A stretch of 64,000 nt of DNA from Amycolatopsis balhimycina FH 1894 (GTDB lineage Bacteria > Actinomycetota > Actinomycetes > Mycobacteriales > Pseudonocardiaceae): the NCBI RefSeq assembly GCF_000384295.1, contig NZ_KB913037.1, forward strand, positions 3,706,649 to 3,770,648. Reading direction: 5' to 3'. A program made the translations under genes and the position numbers. The notes under the pieces are model-generated. The model saw only the letters and a program-made list of their open reading frames with translations. It ran no database searches and was not told the DNA's origin. This document shows positions 26,600 to 37,667 of the stretch, one piece after another (position 1 is the first letter of the stretch; every line of letters starts with the position of its first letter).

Positions 26600-26633
26600 A
26601 GTTGTCCACAAGCGCTGGCGCCTGTGGACAACT
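26600..26633. promoter_or_regulatory. Inverted pair of DnaA-box-like sequences, or a stem-loop, between converging genes
   Basis: TTGTCCACA (26602-26610) and TGTGGACAA (26623-26631) are exact inverted copies inside an 11-bp inverted repeat (26600-26610 / 26623-26633). TTGTCCACA is the favoured actinobacterial DnaA box. The same structure could act as a terminator for both flanking genes. Confidence 0.5.
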
Positions 26634-26651
26634 CCGAGCACCTTCAGAAAA

Positions 26652-27143
26652 TCAGAGCAGTTCCAGCAGGAACGGCAGTTCCTGGGGCGCGTACCAGGCC
26701 AGCTCGTGGTCCTCGGCGTCGCCCAAAGTGAACTCGGCGTCCAGGTCGCCGAGGTCCGCCGCGTCGATCACCGCGGCCGCCGCCGTCACCGCGTCCGCCG
26801 CCTCCGGGGCGTCCACGTGGATCGCCGCCACCGCCGACAGGGGGATCGGGCCGCCGATGCGGACCACCGGGGCGTCCAGGTCCGGGCGCAATGTCACGCC
26901 CGCGACGTCCGCCGACACCACCACCCGGCGCGGCTCGCCCTTCTCCTCCGCCGCGATCAGGCGCAACGACGCGCGCGCCGCGTCCAGCAGCGCCGCGTAC
27001 TCCAATTCCTCGTCCGACCCGCTCGAGTAGGCCTCGCGCAACGCGGGCGTCAGCGCGAACGCCGTCCCGCTGCGGGCGCGGAACTCCCCCGAAGACTCGA
27101 GGTCGCGAAGCATCGCGATGGTCGCAGGCAGATAGACCCTCAC
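26652..27143 (-). CDS. DUF6912-family protein (Rv3231c-like)
   Basis: 163-aa conserved actinobacterial protein of unknown function, recognised by its start VRVYLPATIAMLRDLES, the middle segment RRVVVSADV and the C-terminal WYAPQELPFLLELL. It is highly acidic. GTG 27143 overlaps the stop of the acyltransferase gene as GTGA, so the two are translated together. The neighbour relationship also exists, as I recall, near Rv3231c-Rv3234c in M. tuberculosis. Confidence 0.82.
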   Translation of the reverse strand: MRVYLPATIAMLRDLESSGEFRARSGTAFALTPALREAYSSGSDEELEYAALLDAARASLRLIAAEEKGEPRRVVVSADVAGVTLRPDLDAPVVRIGGPIPLSAVAAIHVDAPEAADAVTAAAAVIDAADLGDLDAEFTLGDAEDHELAWYAPQELPFLLELL

Positions 27144-28546
27144 CAGTGCGCACCCTTCAGTTCTTCCAGGGATTCTTCGATCATCCCGGCCAGGAGGTCG
27201 ACGTCGAAGGCGGCCTTGCGGTCGCCGTTGAGTCCGAAGTAGACGCCGCCGTGGTACGACGTCACCCCGATCGCCAGCGCCTGGGTGCGCATCAGCGGCA
27301 TCGCCGGGAACATCTCGACCAGTCTGGCCTCTCCCGCGTACATCGGCACCTGGGGGCCCGGTGAATTGGTCACCATGACGTTGAAGATGCGCCCGGACAG
27401 CGACCCCGCCGCTCGCGCGCCGAGGGAGTGCAGGGTAGCCGGGGCGAACCCGCCGACCTTGAGCAGCCCGCGCGCGGCGACCGGGCGGCCCGAGTCGAGG
27501 TGTTCGGCCATCGCGTGCCCGATGTGCTGCAGCCGCAGCACCGGGTTCGGCTCGCCGACCGGCAGGTCCACCAGGTACGCGGCCACCTGGTTGCCGATCA
27601 GGGCCGGCGTCGAGTACTCCGCCGTCTCGGCGTCGCGCACCGCCAGCGGTACCAGCGCGCGGACCGTCGTGTTCGGCGTCAGCTGCTCCTCGCGCGAAAG
27701 CAGCCACTCGCGCAACGCGCCCGTGACAGCGGCGAGCACGACGTCGTTGACCGTGCCGCCGTGCGCCGCGCGGATCTTCCGGAAGTCCTCCAGCCGCGTG
27801 CGCACCACGGAGAACACGCGGCCGCTCGACACCCGGACGTTCAGCGGTCCGGGCGGCGCCGGGCTCACCAGCGTGCGCAGCGCCGACGCGACGCCGCCGA
27901 CGGTCTCGGCGAACTTCCCCGCCGACGCGACCGCGTCGTTCGCCGCCGACCGGACGTTCTCCACCACCTCGCCCGGCCGCTGCACGCCTTCGCTGATCGC
28001 GTCCAGCACCAGCTGCGTGCGGCTCGGCTCACGGCGCGGCGTCCAGATGTCCTCGAACGGCTCCGGCTCGGCCGGCGTCGGATCGAGGATGAGCTGCCCC
28101 AGCTCGATCGTGCCGACACCGTCCACAACGGACTGGTGGGTCTTCGTCACCAGCGCCACCCGGTCGCCGGCCAGTCCCTCGATGAAGTACGCCTCCCAGA
28201 GCGGCCGCTCCGGCGACAACCGCCGCGACATCAGCCGCGCGGCCAGGTCGAACAGCTGATCGTCGCTGCCCGGCTGGGGCAGCGCCGAGCGCCGGACGTG
28301 GTAGTTCAGGTCGAAGTCGACGTCGTCCACCCACACCGGCCGCGCCAGGTGACCCGGCACCTCCAGCACGCGCTGCCGGTACCGCGGCAGGAACGCCAGC
28401 CGTCCGCCGATCAGGTCGAGCAGCTGCGCGTAGCCGAACCCGGACCGCGGCCGCTCGAAGATCGCCACCCCGCCGACGTGCATCGGCGTCGCGTGGTCCT
28501 CGAGGTACAGGAACGAGGCGTCCAGCGCGGAAAGGCGGTCGGGCAT
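27140..28546 (-). CDS. WS/DGAT-family acyltransferase with an altered catalytic motif
   Basis: 468-aa member of the wax ester synthase/diacylglycerol acyltransferase family that makes storage lipids from acyl-CoA. Segments RLSALDASFLYLED, PLWEAYFIEGL and NVMVTNSPGP are family marks. The catalytic HHxxxDG motif reads H137-Q138-S-V-V-D142-G143, so the second His is Gln; activity as a normal WS/DGAT is doubtful. ATG 28546 is the standard start (MPDRLSALDASF). It is first in an operon with the DUF6912 gene and divergent from the SpoU methyltransferase gene. Confidence 0.9.
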   Translation of the reverse strand: MPDRLSALDASFLYLEDHATPMHVGGVAIFERPRSGFGYAQLLDLIGGRLAFLPRYRQRVLEVPGHLARPVWVDDVDFDLNYHVRRSALPQPGSDDQLFDLAARLMSRRLSPERPLWEAYFIEGLAGDRVALVTKTHQSVVDGVGTIELGQLILDPTPAEPEPFEDIWTPRREPSRTQLVLDAISEGVQRPGEVVENVRSAANDAVASAGKFAETVGGVASALRTLVSPAPPGPLNVRVSSGRVFSVVRTRLEDFRKIRAAHGGTVNDVVLAAVTGALREWLLSREEQLTPNTTVRALVPLAVRDAETAEYSTPALIGNQVAAYLVDLPVGEPNPVLRLQHIGHAMAEHLDSGRPVAARGLLKVGGFAPATLHSLGARAAGSLSGRIFNVMVTNSPGPQVPMYAGEARLVEMFPAMPLMRTQALAIGVTSYHGGVYFGLNGDRKAAFDVDLLAGMIEESLEELKGAHW

Positions 28547-28580
28547 GGGCCGATCCTTACACAATGCGAGACTGCCCGGT

Positions 28581-29339
28581 GTGGGTGATGACTCGATTTC
28601 GCCGAAGGACCGCTTCCTGACGGTGTACGGCCGGAAGCCGGTGCTGGAGGCACTGGCGGACGACGGCCTGCGCGTGGACAAGGTGATCCTCGCCGACACC
28701 GCCCGCGGCCCCGGCGCGGCGGAAATCCAGCGCGCGGCGCAGGCCGCCGGCGTGCCGGTGCAGCGCGCCAGCGCCCACCGGGTCAAGGTCCTCGCCGGCA
28801 ACGGCAAGCAGGACCAGGGCGTGCTCGCCGACGTCGTCGCGCCGCGGATGCGCGCGCTCGACGCCGCGCTGGCCGACCGGCGGCCGCCGTCACGGGTGCT
28901 GCTGCTGGACGGCATCACCACGCCGGCGAACGTCGGCATGATCCTGCGGACGGCGACCGCCGCCGGGCTGGACGGCGTGATCGTGCCACGCCGCGGCGTC
29001 GCGGCACTGGACCCGCTGGTGGTCAAGGCGTCGGCCGGGGTGGCGTTCCGCGCCCCGGTGCTGCGCTGCGGCTCGGCGCGGGACGCCGCGGAGATGCTCA
29101 GCGAAGCGGGCTACGGGCTCTACGCGCTGGGCGCGTCGGCGAAGACGACGGTGTTCGACGTCGACCTGCCGCAGCGCGCCGCGTTCGTCCTCGGCGGCGA
29201 GACGGCCGGGGTCGGCGGGGAGGTCGGCGAGCTCGTCACGGAGTGGCTGTCGATCCCGATGCCGGGCGAGGTCGAGTCGCTGAACGTCTCGGCCGCCGCC
29301 GCGGTGCTGGCGTTCGAACTGGTCCGCCGCGCGCGCTGA
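28581..29339 (+). CDS. TrmH/SpoU-family RNA 2'-O-methyltransferase
   Basis: 252-aa SPOUT-fold enzyme that should methylate a ribose in rRNA or tRNA with SAM. It has an N-terminal substrate-binding domain (VYGRKPVLEALADDGL) and the knotted domain with TTPANVGMILRTATAAG, FVLGGETAGVG and IPMPGEVESLNVSAAAAVLAF, the three SpoU motifs. GTG 28581 gives a normal length; an upstream ATG at 28545 would overlap the divergent acyltransferase start. A TACACA -10-like hexamer precedes it. The exact RNA target cannot be told. Confidence 0.88.
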   Translation: MGDDSISPKDRFLTVYGRKPVLEALADDGLRVDKVILADTARGPGAAEIQRAAQAAGVPVQRASAHRVKVLAGNGKQDQGVLADVVAPRMRALDAALADRRPPSRVLLLDGITTPANVGMILRTATAAGLDGVIVPRRGVAALDPLVVKASAGVAFRAPVLRCGSARDAAEMLSEAGYGLYALGASAKTTVFDVDLPQRAAFVLGGETAGVGGEVGELVTEWLSIPMPGEVESLNVSAAAAVLAFELVRRAR

Positions 29340-29342
29340 TCC

Positions 29343-29744
29343 TCACCCGGCCGGGAACAGCACGGCGAGCTCCGCCAGCGTCTCTTCGACCGACTGGTGC
29401 CGCACCCCGACCATGCCCGCCTGGACGGCGCCGCGGACGTTCGCCGCGGAGTCGTCGACGAACGCGCAGCGCGCGGCGGGCAGGCCGAGGCGGTCGGCCG
29501 CCAGCAGGTAGACCGCCGGGTCCGGCTTGGCCACGCCGACCTCGCCGGAGAACACCAGAGCGTCGAAATAGCCGAACATCGTGTTCTTGACCTCGTTCGA
29601 CGCCCCGGAGGCGTTGGACAGCAACGCGGTGCGGATGCCTCGTTCGCGCGCGGTCGCCAGGTAGTCGTAGAACCGGCCGGCGTCGGGGTCGGTGAGAACT
29701 CCGGCGAAATCGACCAATAGTCCTTTAAGCACCCCGCACACCAT
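29343..29744 (-). CDS. Small HAD-superfamily hydrolase
   Basis: 133-aa cap-less HAD protein. Motif I is LLVDFAGVLTD (the second Asp of DxD is Ala), motif II LLSNAS, motif III Lys in GVAKPDPAVY, and motif IV CAFVDDS. The loss of the second Asp is also seen in related FAGVLT proteins, so it may still be a phosphatase. It converges on the SpoU methyltransferase gene with 3 nt between stops. ATG 29744 is the most upstream start before the divergent Rv3235-like gene; starts a few codons later cannot be excluded. Confidence 0.75.
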   Translation of the reverse strand: MVCGVLKGLLVDFAGVLTDPDAGRFYDYLATARERGIRTALLSNASGASNEVKNTMFGYFDALVFSGEVGVAKPDPAVYLLAADRLGLPAARCAFVDDSAANVRGAVQAGMVGVRHQSVEETLAELAVLFPAG

Positions 29745-29926
29745 AGCCGGGGCGGTGTCGCGGCGTCTCGCTCGGCGCAATGATGCCAGGCCTAGCGCAT
29801 CGGCTTCCGGGAATCCACGGCTTCGGCGATTCTTCCCCGGATCGTGCGATTCCTGTCTCCTTTTTGGCCGGTGCGCCCCTCTAAGCGGTCGGAGGCGGCG
29901 AAATGCCGAGTCCGGGAGGGGAGGAA

Positions 29927-30385
29927 ATGATCGAGGAACACCGCTTGAGAACGCTGTTGCACTACGAGGAGCCTCGCCGGGCGGACCGGCCGGAGACGGT
30001 GACAGCCCGGGAGCACCGCCGCGGCGGGTCCCGGTGCCCGGTGCCGAGGCAGCTCGAAGCGAGTGAGGTGGGCCGCCTGCTGAACATGCTGCTGGAGGCG
30101 TACGACGGCCGCCGCCCGGCGGCGCAGGTCCGCGCTTTGGTGGCACCGGAGGTCTACGCGGGCCTCAGCGGGCCGCGCCTGGCGCTGCCGCGGCACCGGA
30201 CGCAGACGATCCACACGTGCACCCCGGTGCCGGGCGTGGTCGAAGCCTGCGCCCGCGTGGAGGCGGACGGCCGGTCGTTCGCACTGGCGGCCCGCTTCAC
30301 CCGCACGCCGACGGGCTGGCGGTGCGTGCGCTTCGCGCTGCTGAAGCCGCAACATCCCGGCCAGCCGAGCCGGCGAGCGGCATGA
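29927..30385 (+). CDS. Rv3235-family protein (DUF6459)
   Basis: 152-aa conserved actinobacterial protein of unknown function, usually found near secA1. The central part EVGRLLNMLLEAYDGRRPAAQVRAL and the tail VEADGRSFALAARFTRTPTGWRCVRF identify it. ATG 29927 follows GGGAGGGGAGG at good spacing and lies 24 nt after an alternative ATG that would add only eight residues. The 286 bp downstream to the P450 gene hold no supported gene. Confidence 0.82.
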   Translation: MIEEHRLRTLLHYEEPRRADRPETVTAREHRRGGSRCPVPRQLEASEVGRLLNMLLEAYDGRRPAAQVRALVAPEVYAGLSGPRLALPRHRTQTIHTCTPVPGVVEACARVEADGRSFALAARFTRTPTGWRCVRFALLKPQHPGQPSRRAA

Positions 30386-30671
30386 GGCACCGCGGCGCGG
30401 CCCGGGCCCCGCCTCCGTTCGGTATCGCCGGTGAAGCTGTGCGGCGTGACTGACCAAGGCCCGGCGATCCCGAGGCCAAGGAGAACCCGAGCACCGCGGT
30501 CCCCACCGCGCGCGACTGCACTCGACTCACCGCGGCCCGCGAATCGCGACGCGAAGTGAGCCGCAATCTCACCTTCCGGGCGAACCGGCCCGGCACGACC
30601 CGCCAAGCCCGCGAACCCGCGGCCCAGGCTGAGCCCGCGTGAACGATCGTTTACCCGCCGTCGCGAGCCCG

Positions 30672-31886
30672 TTAACCGCCGTTCACCACCGGCAGGGCCG
30701 ACAAGCCGCGCAAGGTCGTTGTCGGGTTCCACTGCGGGGTTCCCGCCGGCGTCAGCCGTGGGCGGCGGCGGGCCAGTTCGCGGAACGCGATCCGGCCCTC
30801 CAGCCTCGCCAGCGGTGCGCCCAGGCAGAAGTGGATGCCCTGGCCGAACGCCAGATGACGGCCCGGCGCCCTGGCCGGGTCGAACGACTCCGGGGCCGGG
30901 CCCGTCGCCGGGTCGCGGTTGGCCGCTCCGATCAGGACGATCACCTGGCTGCCCGCCGGGACCGTCACCGCGCCGACAGCCGTGTCTCGCAGCGCCGTGC
31001 GCGACGTCAGCTGGGCCGGTGAGTCGTAGCGCAGCACCTCCTCCACCACCTGCGCCGCGTGTTCGCCGTCCACGCCCAGCGGCTTCAGGCCGTCGGGGTG
31101 GCGCGACAGCGCCAGGACGCCGTTGCCGATCAGGTTCGTCGTCGTCTCGTGGCCCGCGATCAGCAGCAGCGTGAGCGTCACCAGGAGCTCGCCCTCGCTG
31201 AGCACGTCGCCGGCGTCGGACACCGCGACCAGCGCGGACAGCAGGTCCTCCCCCGGTTCGCGCCGCCGCCGCTCCGCCAGTTCGCGGAAGTAGCCGACGA
31301 ACGACTGCCGCGCCCGGACCGCAGGTCCCACCGTGTCCGGGTGCTGCAGGAACGGCGGATCCAGCGCCCGCGCCATCGCGTGCGACCACTCCGCGAACCG
31401 CTCGCGGTCGTCCAGCGGCACGCCCAGCAGCTCGGCGATCACCTCGACCGGCAACGGTTTCGCGAGCGCCGTCATCACGTCGAACTCGGCCGGTGCGCGG
31501 TCGATCAGCTCGGCGGCGATCTCTTCGATCCGCGGCGCGAGCTGGTCGACCATCCGCGGTGTGAACGCCTTCGCCACCAGCCGCCGCAGCCGCGTGTGGT
31601 CCGGCGGGTTCAGCGACAGGAACGCCCGGACCACGCGTCCCGACTCGTCGACCGGCTGGTCCGGGAGCCGGTCCGCCGGGTCCAGGTACTCGGGTTCCGG
31701 GTGCCCGAAGGCCGGGTCGCGCAGCACCTGCGTGGCCTCGGCGAGGCCGCTGACCGCGAACATCCCCTCGGTCAGGGCCGCGACCGGCAGGCGCTCGCGC
31801 CACCGCCGGTAGTGCGGGTACGGGTCCGGCCGCCGCTCGGCGCCGAACAGCGCGAAGAACTCCTGCGGATCCGCCGTCGCCGTCAT
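30672..31886 (-). CDS. Cytochrome P450
   Basis: 404-aa soluble bacterial P450. The I-helix oxygen-activation motif is LLIAGHETTTNLIG, the ExxR motif is in VVEEVLRYDSP, and the heme-binding loop FGQGIHFCLGAPLARLE carries the axial Cys. It resembles the CYP107-type hydroxylases of actinomycetes; substrate unknown. ATG 31886 is chosen over GTG 31892 because GGGGGG sits 6 nt upstream. It lies alone, with no redox partner or biosynthetic cluster nearby, and a MITE-like element separates it from secA. Confidence 0.93.
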   Translation of the reverse strand: MTATADPQEFFALFGAERRPDPYPHYRRWRERLPVAALTEGMFAVSGLAEATQVLRDPAFGHPEPEYLDPADRLPDQPVDESGRVVRAFLSLNPPDHTRLRRLVAKAFTPRMVDQLAPRIEEIAAELIDRAPAEFDVMTALAKPLPVEVIAELLGVPLDDRERFAEWSHAMARALDPPFLQHPDTVGPAVRARQSFVGYFRELAERRRREPGEDLLSALVAVSDAGDVLSEGELLVTLTLLLIAGHETTTNLIGNGVLALSRHPDGLKPLGVDGEHAAQVVEEVLRYDSPAQLTSRTALRDTAVGAVTVPAGSQVIVLIGAANRDPATGPAPESFDPARAPGRHLAFGQGIHFCLGAPLARLEGRIAFRELARRRPRLTPAGTPQWNPTTTLRGLSALPVVNGG

Positions 31887-31939
31887 GGCCACCCCCCATT
31901 CATGACTCCGGGGCGCGCGGACCAGCCGCGCGCCCCGGG

Positions 31940-32047
31940 GTTACCAATCCGGCCAAAAGCAGGCCGCCCCGCGCGGCACGTAACCGTTGCTACAAAGCCA
32001 TCGGCCGTGACTGTGGTCGGATTGGTAACGATCGGCACAGTACGTCC
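31940..32047. repeat. MITE-like element, copy 1
   Basis: A 90-bp core (31940-32029) is bounded by GTTACCAATCCGGCC and GGTCGGATTGGTAAC, which are inverted repeats at 14 of 15 positions. A 17-bp conserved tail (CGGCACAGTACGTCC end) extends it to 32047. A near-identical copy lies inverted at 37541-37651. It occupies the gap between the secA stop and the P450 start and has no coding capacity. Confidence 0.85.
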
Positions 32048-32050
32048 ACG

Positions 32051-34936
<2,886 letters not shown>

Positions 34937-35083
34937 CCGGTCGACCTCACTAGCTGATCTTGAGCGCGCCCAGGCCGGTCCCGGGCAGGTTCTCCCGCGG
35001 CGGCAGCCGTGTTCGGCGCCACCGTCCCACCCCATCGTAGGGAACGGTGGCCGTCGCGTGCACACGCCGTACGTCCTGACATG

Positions 35084-35119
35084 CGGGTGGCCCGTACGCG
35101 AGCGCGTACGGGCCACCCG
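35084..35119 (-). terminator. Hairpin between hpf and secA
   Basis: Perfect 16-bp stem (35084-35099 / 35104-35119) with a 4-nt loop, 23 nt downstream of the hpf stop. It lacks a T run but suggests that hpf ends its own transcript and that secA has its own promoter in the 205-bp gap. Confidence 0.65.
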
Positions 35120-35141
35120 GCAAGGCCTCCTTAAGACCGGC

Positions 35142-35828
35142 TCAGCCGAGCCGGATCACGCCGTAGTCGAAGCCTTTCCGCCGGTAGACCACGCTGGGCC
35201 GGCCCGCTTCCGAGTCGTTGAAGAGGTAGAAATCGTGGCCGACCAGCTCCATCTCGTAGAGAGCCTGGTCCACCGTCATGGGCTCCGCGGTGTGCTGCTT
35301 CTCGCGAACGACGCGGCCGGGCTGGTGACCCAGGTCGTCGTCGGCCCAGCTCTGCTGGTGGGGCAGGTGGATCTCGTCGGCACTCGCGAAGCCGTTCGTC
35401 TGCGGTTCGGCTTCGGGTGCGTCCAACACCGCGGTACGCGCGGCGGGACTGGCTGCGACCGGGGATCCACCACCCGGCAGGGCCGAGGTCGCTTCGGCGA
35501 CCGATTCCGGGCGGCTGCGGCCGTAGTGCACGCGCCTCCGGTCGTGCGTCCTCCGCAGCCGGTTTTCCAGCTTGGTGACTGCGGAATCGAGCGCTGCGTA
35601 GAAGTCGGCGGCACACGCTTCGGCGCGTACGGCCGGGCCCCTCCCCTTTCCGGTGATTTCGACGCGTTGGCAACTCTTGGCCTGGCGCCGGTTGGGTTCG
35701 TGGAACAGTTCCACGTCGTACCGGATGACTTTCCTGTCGTAGCGCTCGAGCCGGGCCAGCTTTTCGCTGACAAGCGCCCGATAGTGGTCGGGCACCTCCA
35801 CGTTGCGGCCCTTAACGACGATGTCCAT
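35142..35828 (-). CDS. hpf: Long-form ribosome hibernation promoting factor
   Basis: 228-aa long HPF that binds the 30S decoding centre and pairs ribosomes into inactive 100S dimers. The S30AE/YfiA-like N-terminal domain ([19 protein letters not shown]..., about 1-105) is joined by a Pro/Ala linker to the dimerisation domain (about 165-228, [33 protein letters not shown]). ATG 35828 has GGGAGG about 7 nt upstream. A short leader ORF and a long unusual spacer precede it. Confidence 0.95.
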   Translation of the reverse strand: MDIVVKGRNVEVPDHYRALVSEKLARLERYDRKVIRYDVELFHEPNRRQAKSCQRVEITGKGRGPAVRAEACAADFYAALDSAVTKLENRLRRTHDRRRVHYGRSRPESVAEATSALPGGGSPVAASPAARTAVLDAPEAEPQTNGFASADEIHLPHQQSWADDDLGHQPGRVVREKQHTAEPMTVDQALYEMELVGHDFYLFNDSEAGRPSVVYRRKGFDYGVIRLG

Positions 35829-35971
35829 ACACGACCTCCCTCGCTGAGATGACTGCGAGCTGTTGTGTTTTCACACGGCGCCGGTATTGCGGGGACGTAA
35901 GCCCGGATCGCGGGCTGAGAAGGAACTCGGAAACGGTGGACGACGTCTCGTTCCGGTGACCAAGCGCGGAC

Positions 35972-35998
35972 TCAGCGCACCTCCGGCGCCAGGGACAT
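35972..35998 (-). CDS. Possible 8-residue leader peptide upstream of hpf
   Basis: ATG 35998 opens MSLAPEVR and stops at TGA 35972, 143 nt before hpf. It has a near-ideal ribosome site (GGGAGGTGA, 8 nt upstream), far stronger than chance would suggest for so short a frame. Whether it is a regulatory leader or a remnant cannot be told. Confidence 0.3.
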   Translation of the reverse strand: MSLAPEVR

Positions 35999-36815
35999 GG
36001 GCTCGTCACCTCCCTGCCTGCGGGGATTGCTGATTGCGGTGCACGTTAGCTTCCTCACGCCCGTTACAACAGCCCCCGAGCCGGGGGATGTCAGGGGATG
36101 AGACTCCGTCACCCCGCGCAGTGATCGCGGGACGGGCACCACAAAACACCCGCTGGTCGGGCGCGCCGCGGTCGTCGTGCTTTCACACGGACGGCGCATC
36201 GCTGCCGGCTGGTGAACGCCGAGGGTGACGGCCGGGTCCGCCGCAGCCGCCACTCCGGTGGAGTGGTGCGGCGGCCGAGTGATCGTGATCGACACCCTCA
36301 TGCCCCGACAACGGGCATCGCCCCGTTCGCGTTCCCGGCCGATGTCACTCGTGTAGGTGACAGGCGGGTCACCCGGGCGCGAGGGAGTGTCGGGGTCGTG
36401 GTTCTTTTCTTCGCTCGACCTGCGGGAATTCTGGTTGCCCGAGGTCTTCGCCCGGGGTGAGGCGGGATTGGCCGAGGCGTTGGCGGAACCGGTACCACGA
36501 TGTTCGAGACGCGCGCGGCTGTGCTTCGGCTCGGCTGGTCTTGGTATCCGGGTGCGCCAGTCTCGGGCGCGGGAAGGCCGGCCGGACGCCGGCTCGAGGC
36601 AGGCGGTTGGTTCGGTCGGGCGCGCCCCAGCGGAGGCCGGCGGGCCGTGGCTCGACCACGGACCGCTACCGCGCGCACGTGCCAGTGGCGGCCCGGCGTG
36701 CGCGCCTCCCACGAAGGTGTCACGGTGGTGATCATGGATCTGCCGGAGGTGAGAGACCGGGCAGCCGGCCTGCTCGACAGCAGCCCGCCGCGAACAGCGG
36801 GGACGCGTGCTCGGT
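35999..36815. other. Long spacer without a recognised gene between hpf leader and comF
   Basis: Together with the hpf leader this is 987 bp without a supported gene in an otherwise gene-packed row. Frames such as 36357-36731 (+) and 36298-36819 (-) are open but encode low-complexity Arg/Gly/Pro-rich sequence with no family signature. A 6-bp hairpin (ATGCCC...GGGCAT, 36299-36317) is present. It may hold a decayed gene or a long untranslated region. Confidence 0.6.
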
Positions 36816-37499
36816 TCACCCCGCGGCGAGCAGGGTCAGGACGGCGGAGACCGTGAACCCCTCCGCCGCGAGCGCTCGCGCGCAGGCCGCGGCCGTGGCG
36901 CCGGTGGTGACCACGTCGTCCAGCACCACGATCGGATATCCCGGCGGGGGACGGCCTGCCTCGCGGAACCGTAGCCGCCCGGTCAGGTTGGCCACGCGTT
37001 GCTCGCGGCCGAGGCCGACCGCGTCACGGGCGTCGCCGGCCAGTTCCAGTGCCGGGGCGACCGCGACTTCGATGCCTCGAGCGGCGAGGACGCTCGCCGC
37101 CTCGTTCGCCAGGCGCTCGACGTGCGGGCCGCCGCGGACCCTCGCCGCCGAGGGGCGGCTCGGGGCCGGGACGAGGCAGATCGCCCGGGCCGGGCGGATC
37201 GTGCGCGCCGCTCGACCAGTCCCCGTCAACGGCAGCACGACCAGCGCCTCCGCCAAGGCCCGCCCCAGGGGCTCCGCCAGATCCCGACGGCCTCGCTCCT
37301 TGTACGCGATCAGCAACCGCCGGGCCACGCCGCGGTAGCGGGCCAGCGCGAAGACCCGCACCAGCCCCGTGGCCGGCGCGCGGGTCACCTCGGCGGCCGA
37401 GCCCCACGCGCCCGCACATCGGGCGCAGCAGGGCTCGCCGCGGGCTCCGCAGGCGGCGCAGCGGCTGGGGATCAAGAGGTCGAGCAGTTTCTTCAGCAC
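36816..37499 (-). CDS. comF: ComF-family phosphoribosyltransferase-like protein
   Basis: 227 aa. An N-terminal zinc-finger-like part (SRCAACGARGEPCCARC) precedes a type I phosphoribosyltransferase domain with the PRPP loop VVLDDVVTTGAT (about residues 185-200). In naturally transformable bacteria ComF helps DNA uptake, but in actinobacteria its role is not established. GTG 37499 is the first start before the zinc finger. Gene order with lpqB and hpf matches Rv3242c. Confidence 0.9.
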   Translation of the reverse strand: MLKKLLDLLIPSRCAACGARGEPCCARCAGAWGSAAEVTRAPATGLVRVFALARYRGVARRLLIAYKERGRRDLAEPLGRALAEALVVLPLTGTGRAARTIRPARAICLVPAPSRPSAARVRGGPHVERLANEAASVLAARGIEVAVAPALELAGDARDAVGLGREQRVANLTGRLRFREAGRPPPGYPIVVLDDVVTTGATAAACARALAAEGFTVSAVLTLLAAG

Positions 37500-37540
37500 A
37501 CGGACAGTGTCCCGACCGGCACCGACAGTTTCGAACGCCC

Positions 37541-37651
37541 GGACGTACTGTGCCGGTCGTTACCAATCCGACCACAGCCACGGCCGAATGGCTTTGTAGC
37601 AACAGTTACGTGCCGCGCGGGGGTCGGCCTACTTTTGGCCGGATTAGTAAC
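37541..37651. repeat. MITE-like element, copy 2 (inverted relative to copy 1)
   Basis: Reverse complement of the 31940 element with only a few substitutions and about three single-base gaps. Ends are GTTACCAATCCG (37559) and CGGATTAGTAAC (37651); the conserved tail GGACGTACTGTGCCGGTC lies at 37541-37558. It sits between the lpqB stop and the comF start. Confidence 0.85.
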
Positions 37652-37667
37652 CCGAACGAATGAAAAC

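Noticed and set aside
26600..26633. Replication origin
   Set aside because: Only two DnaA-like boxes and no dnaA, dnaN or AT-rich region.
36298..36819. 173-codon minus-strand frame between hpf and comF
   Set aside because: Low-complexity Arg/Pro/Thr content, no motif and a poor ribosome site.
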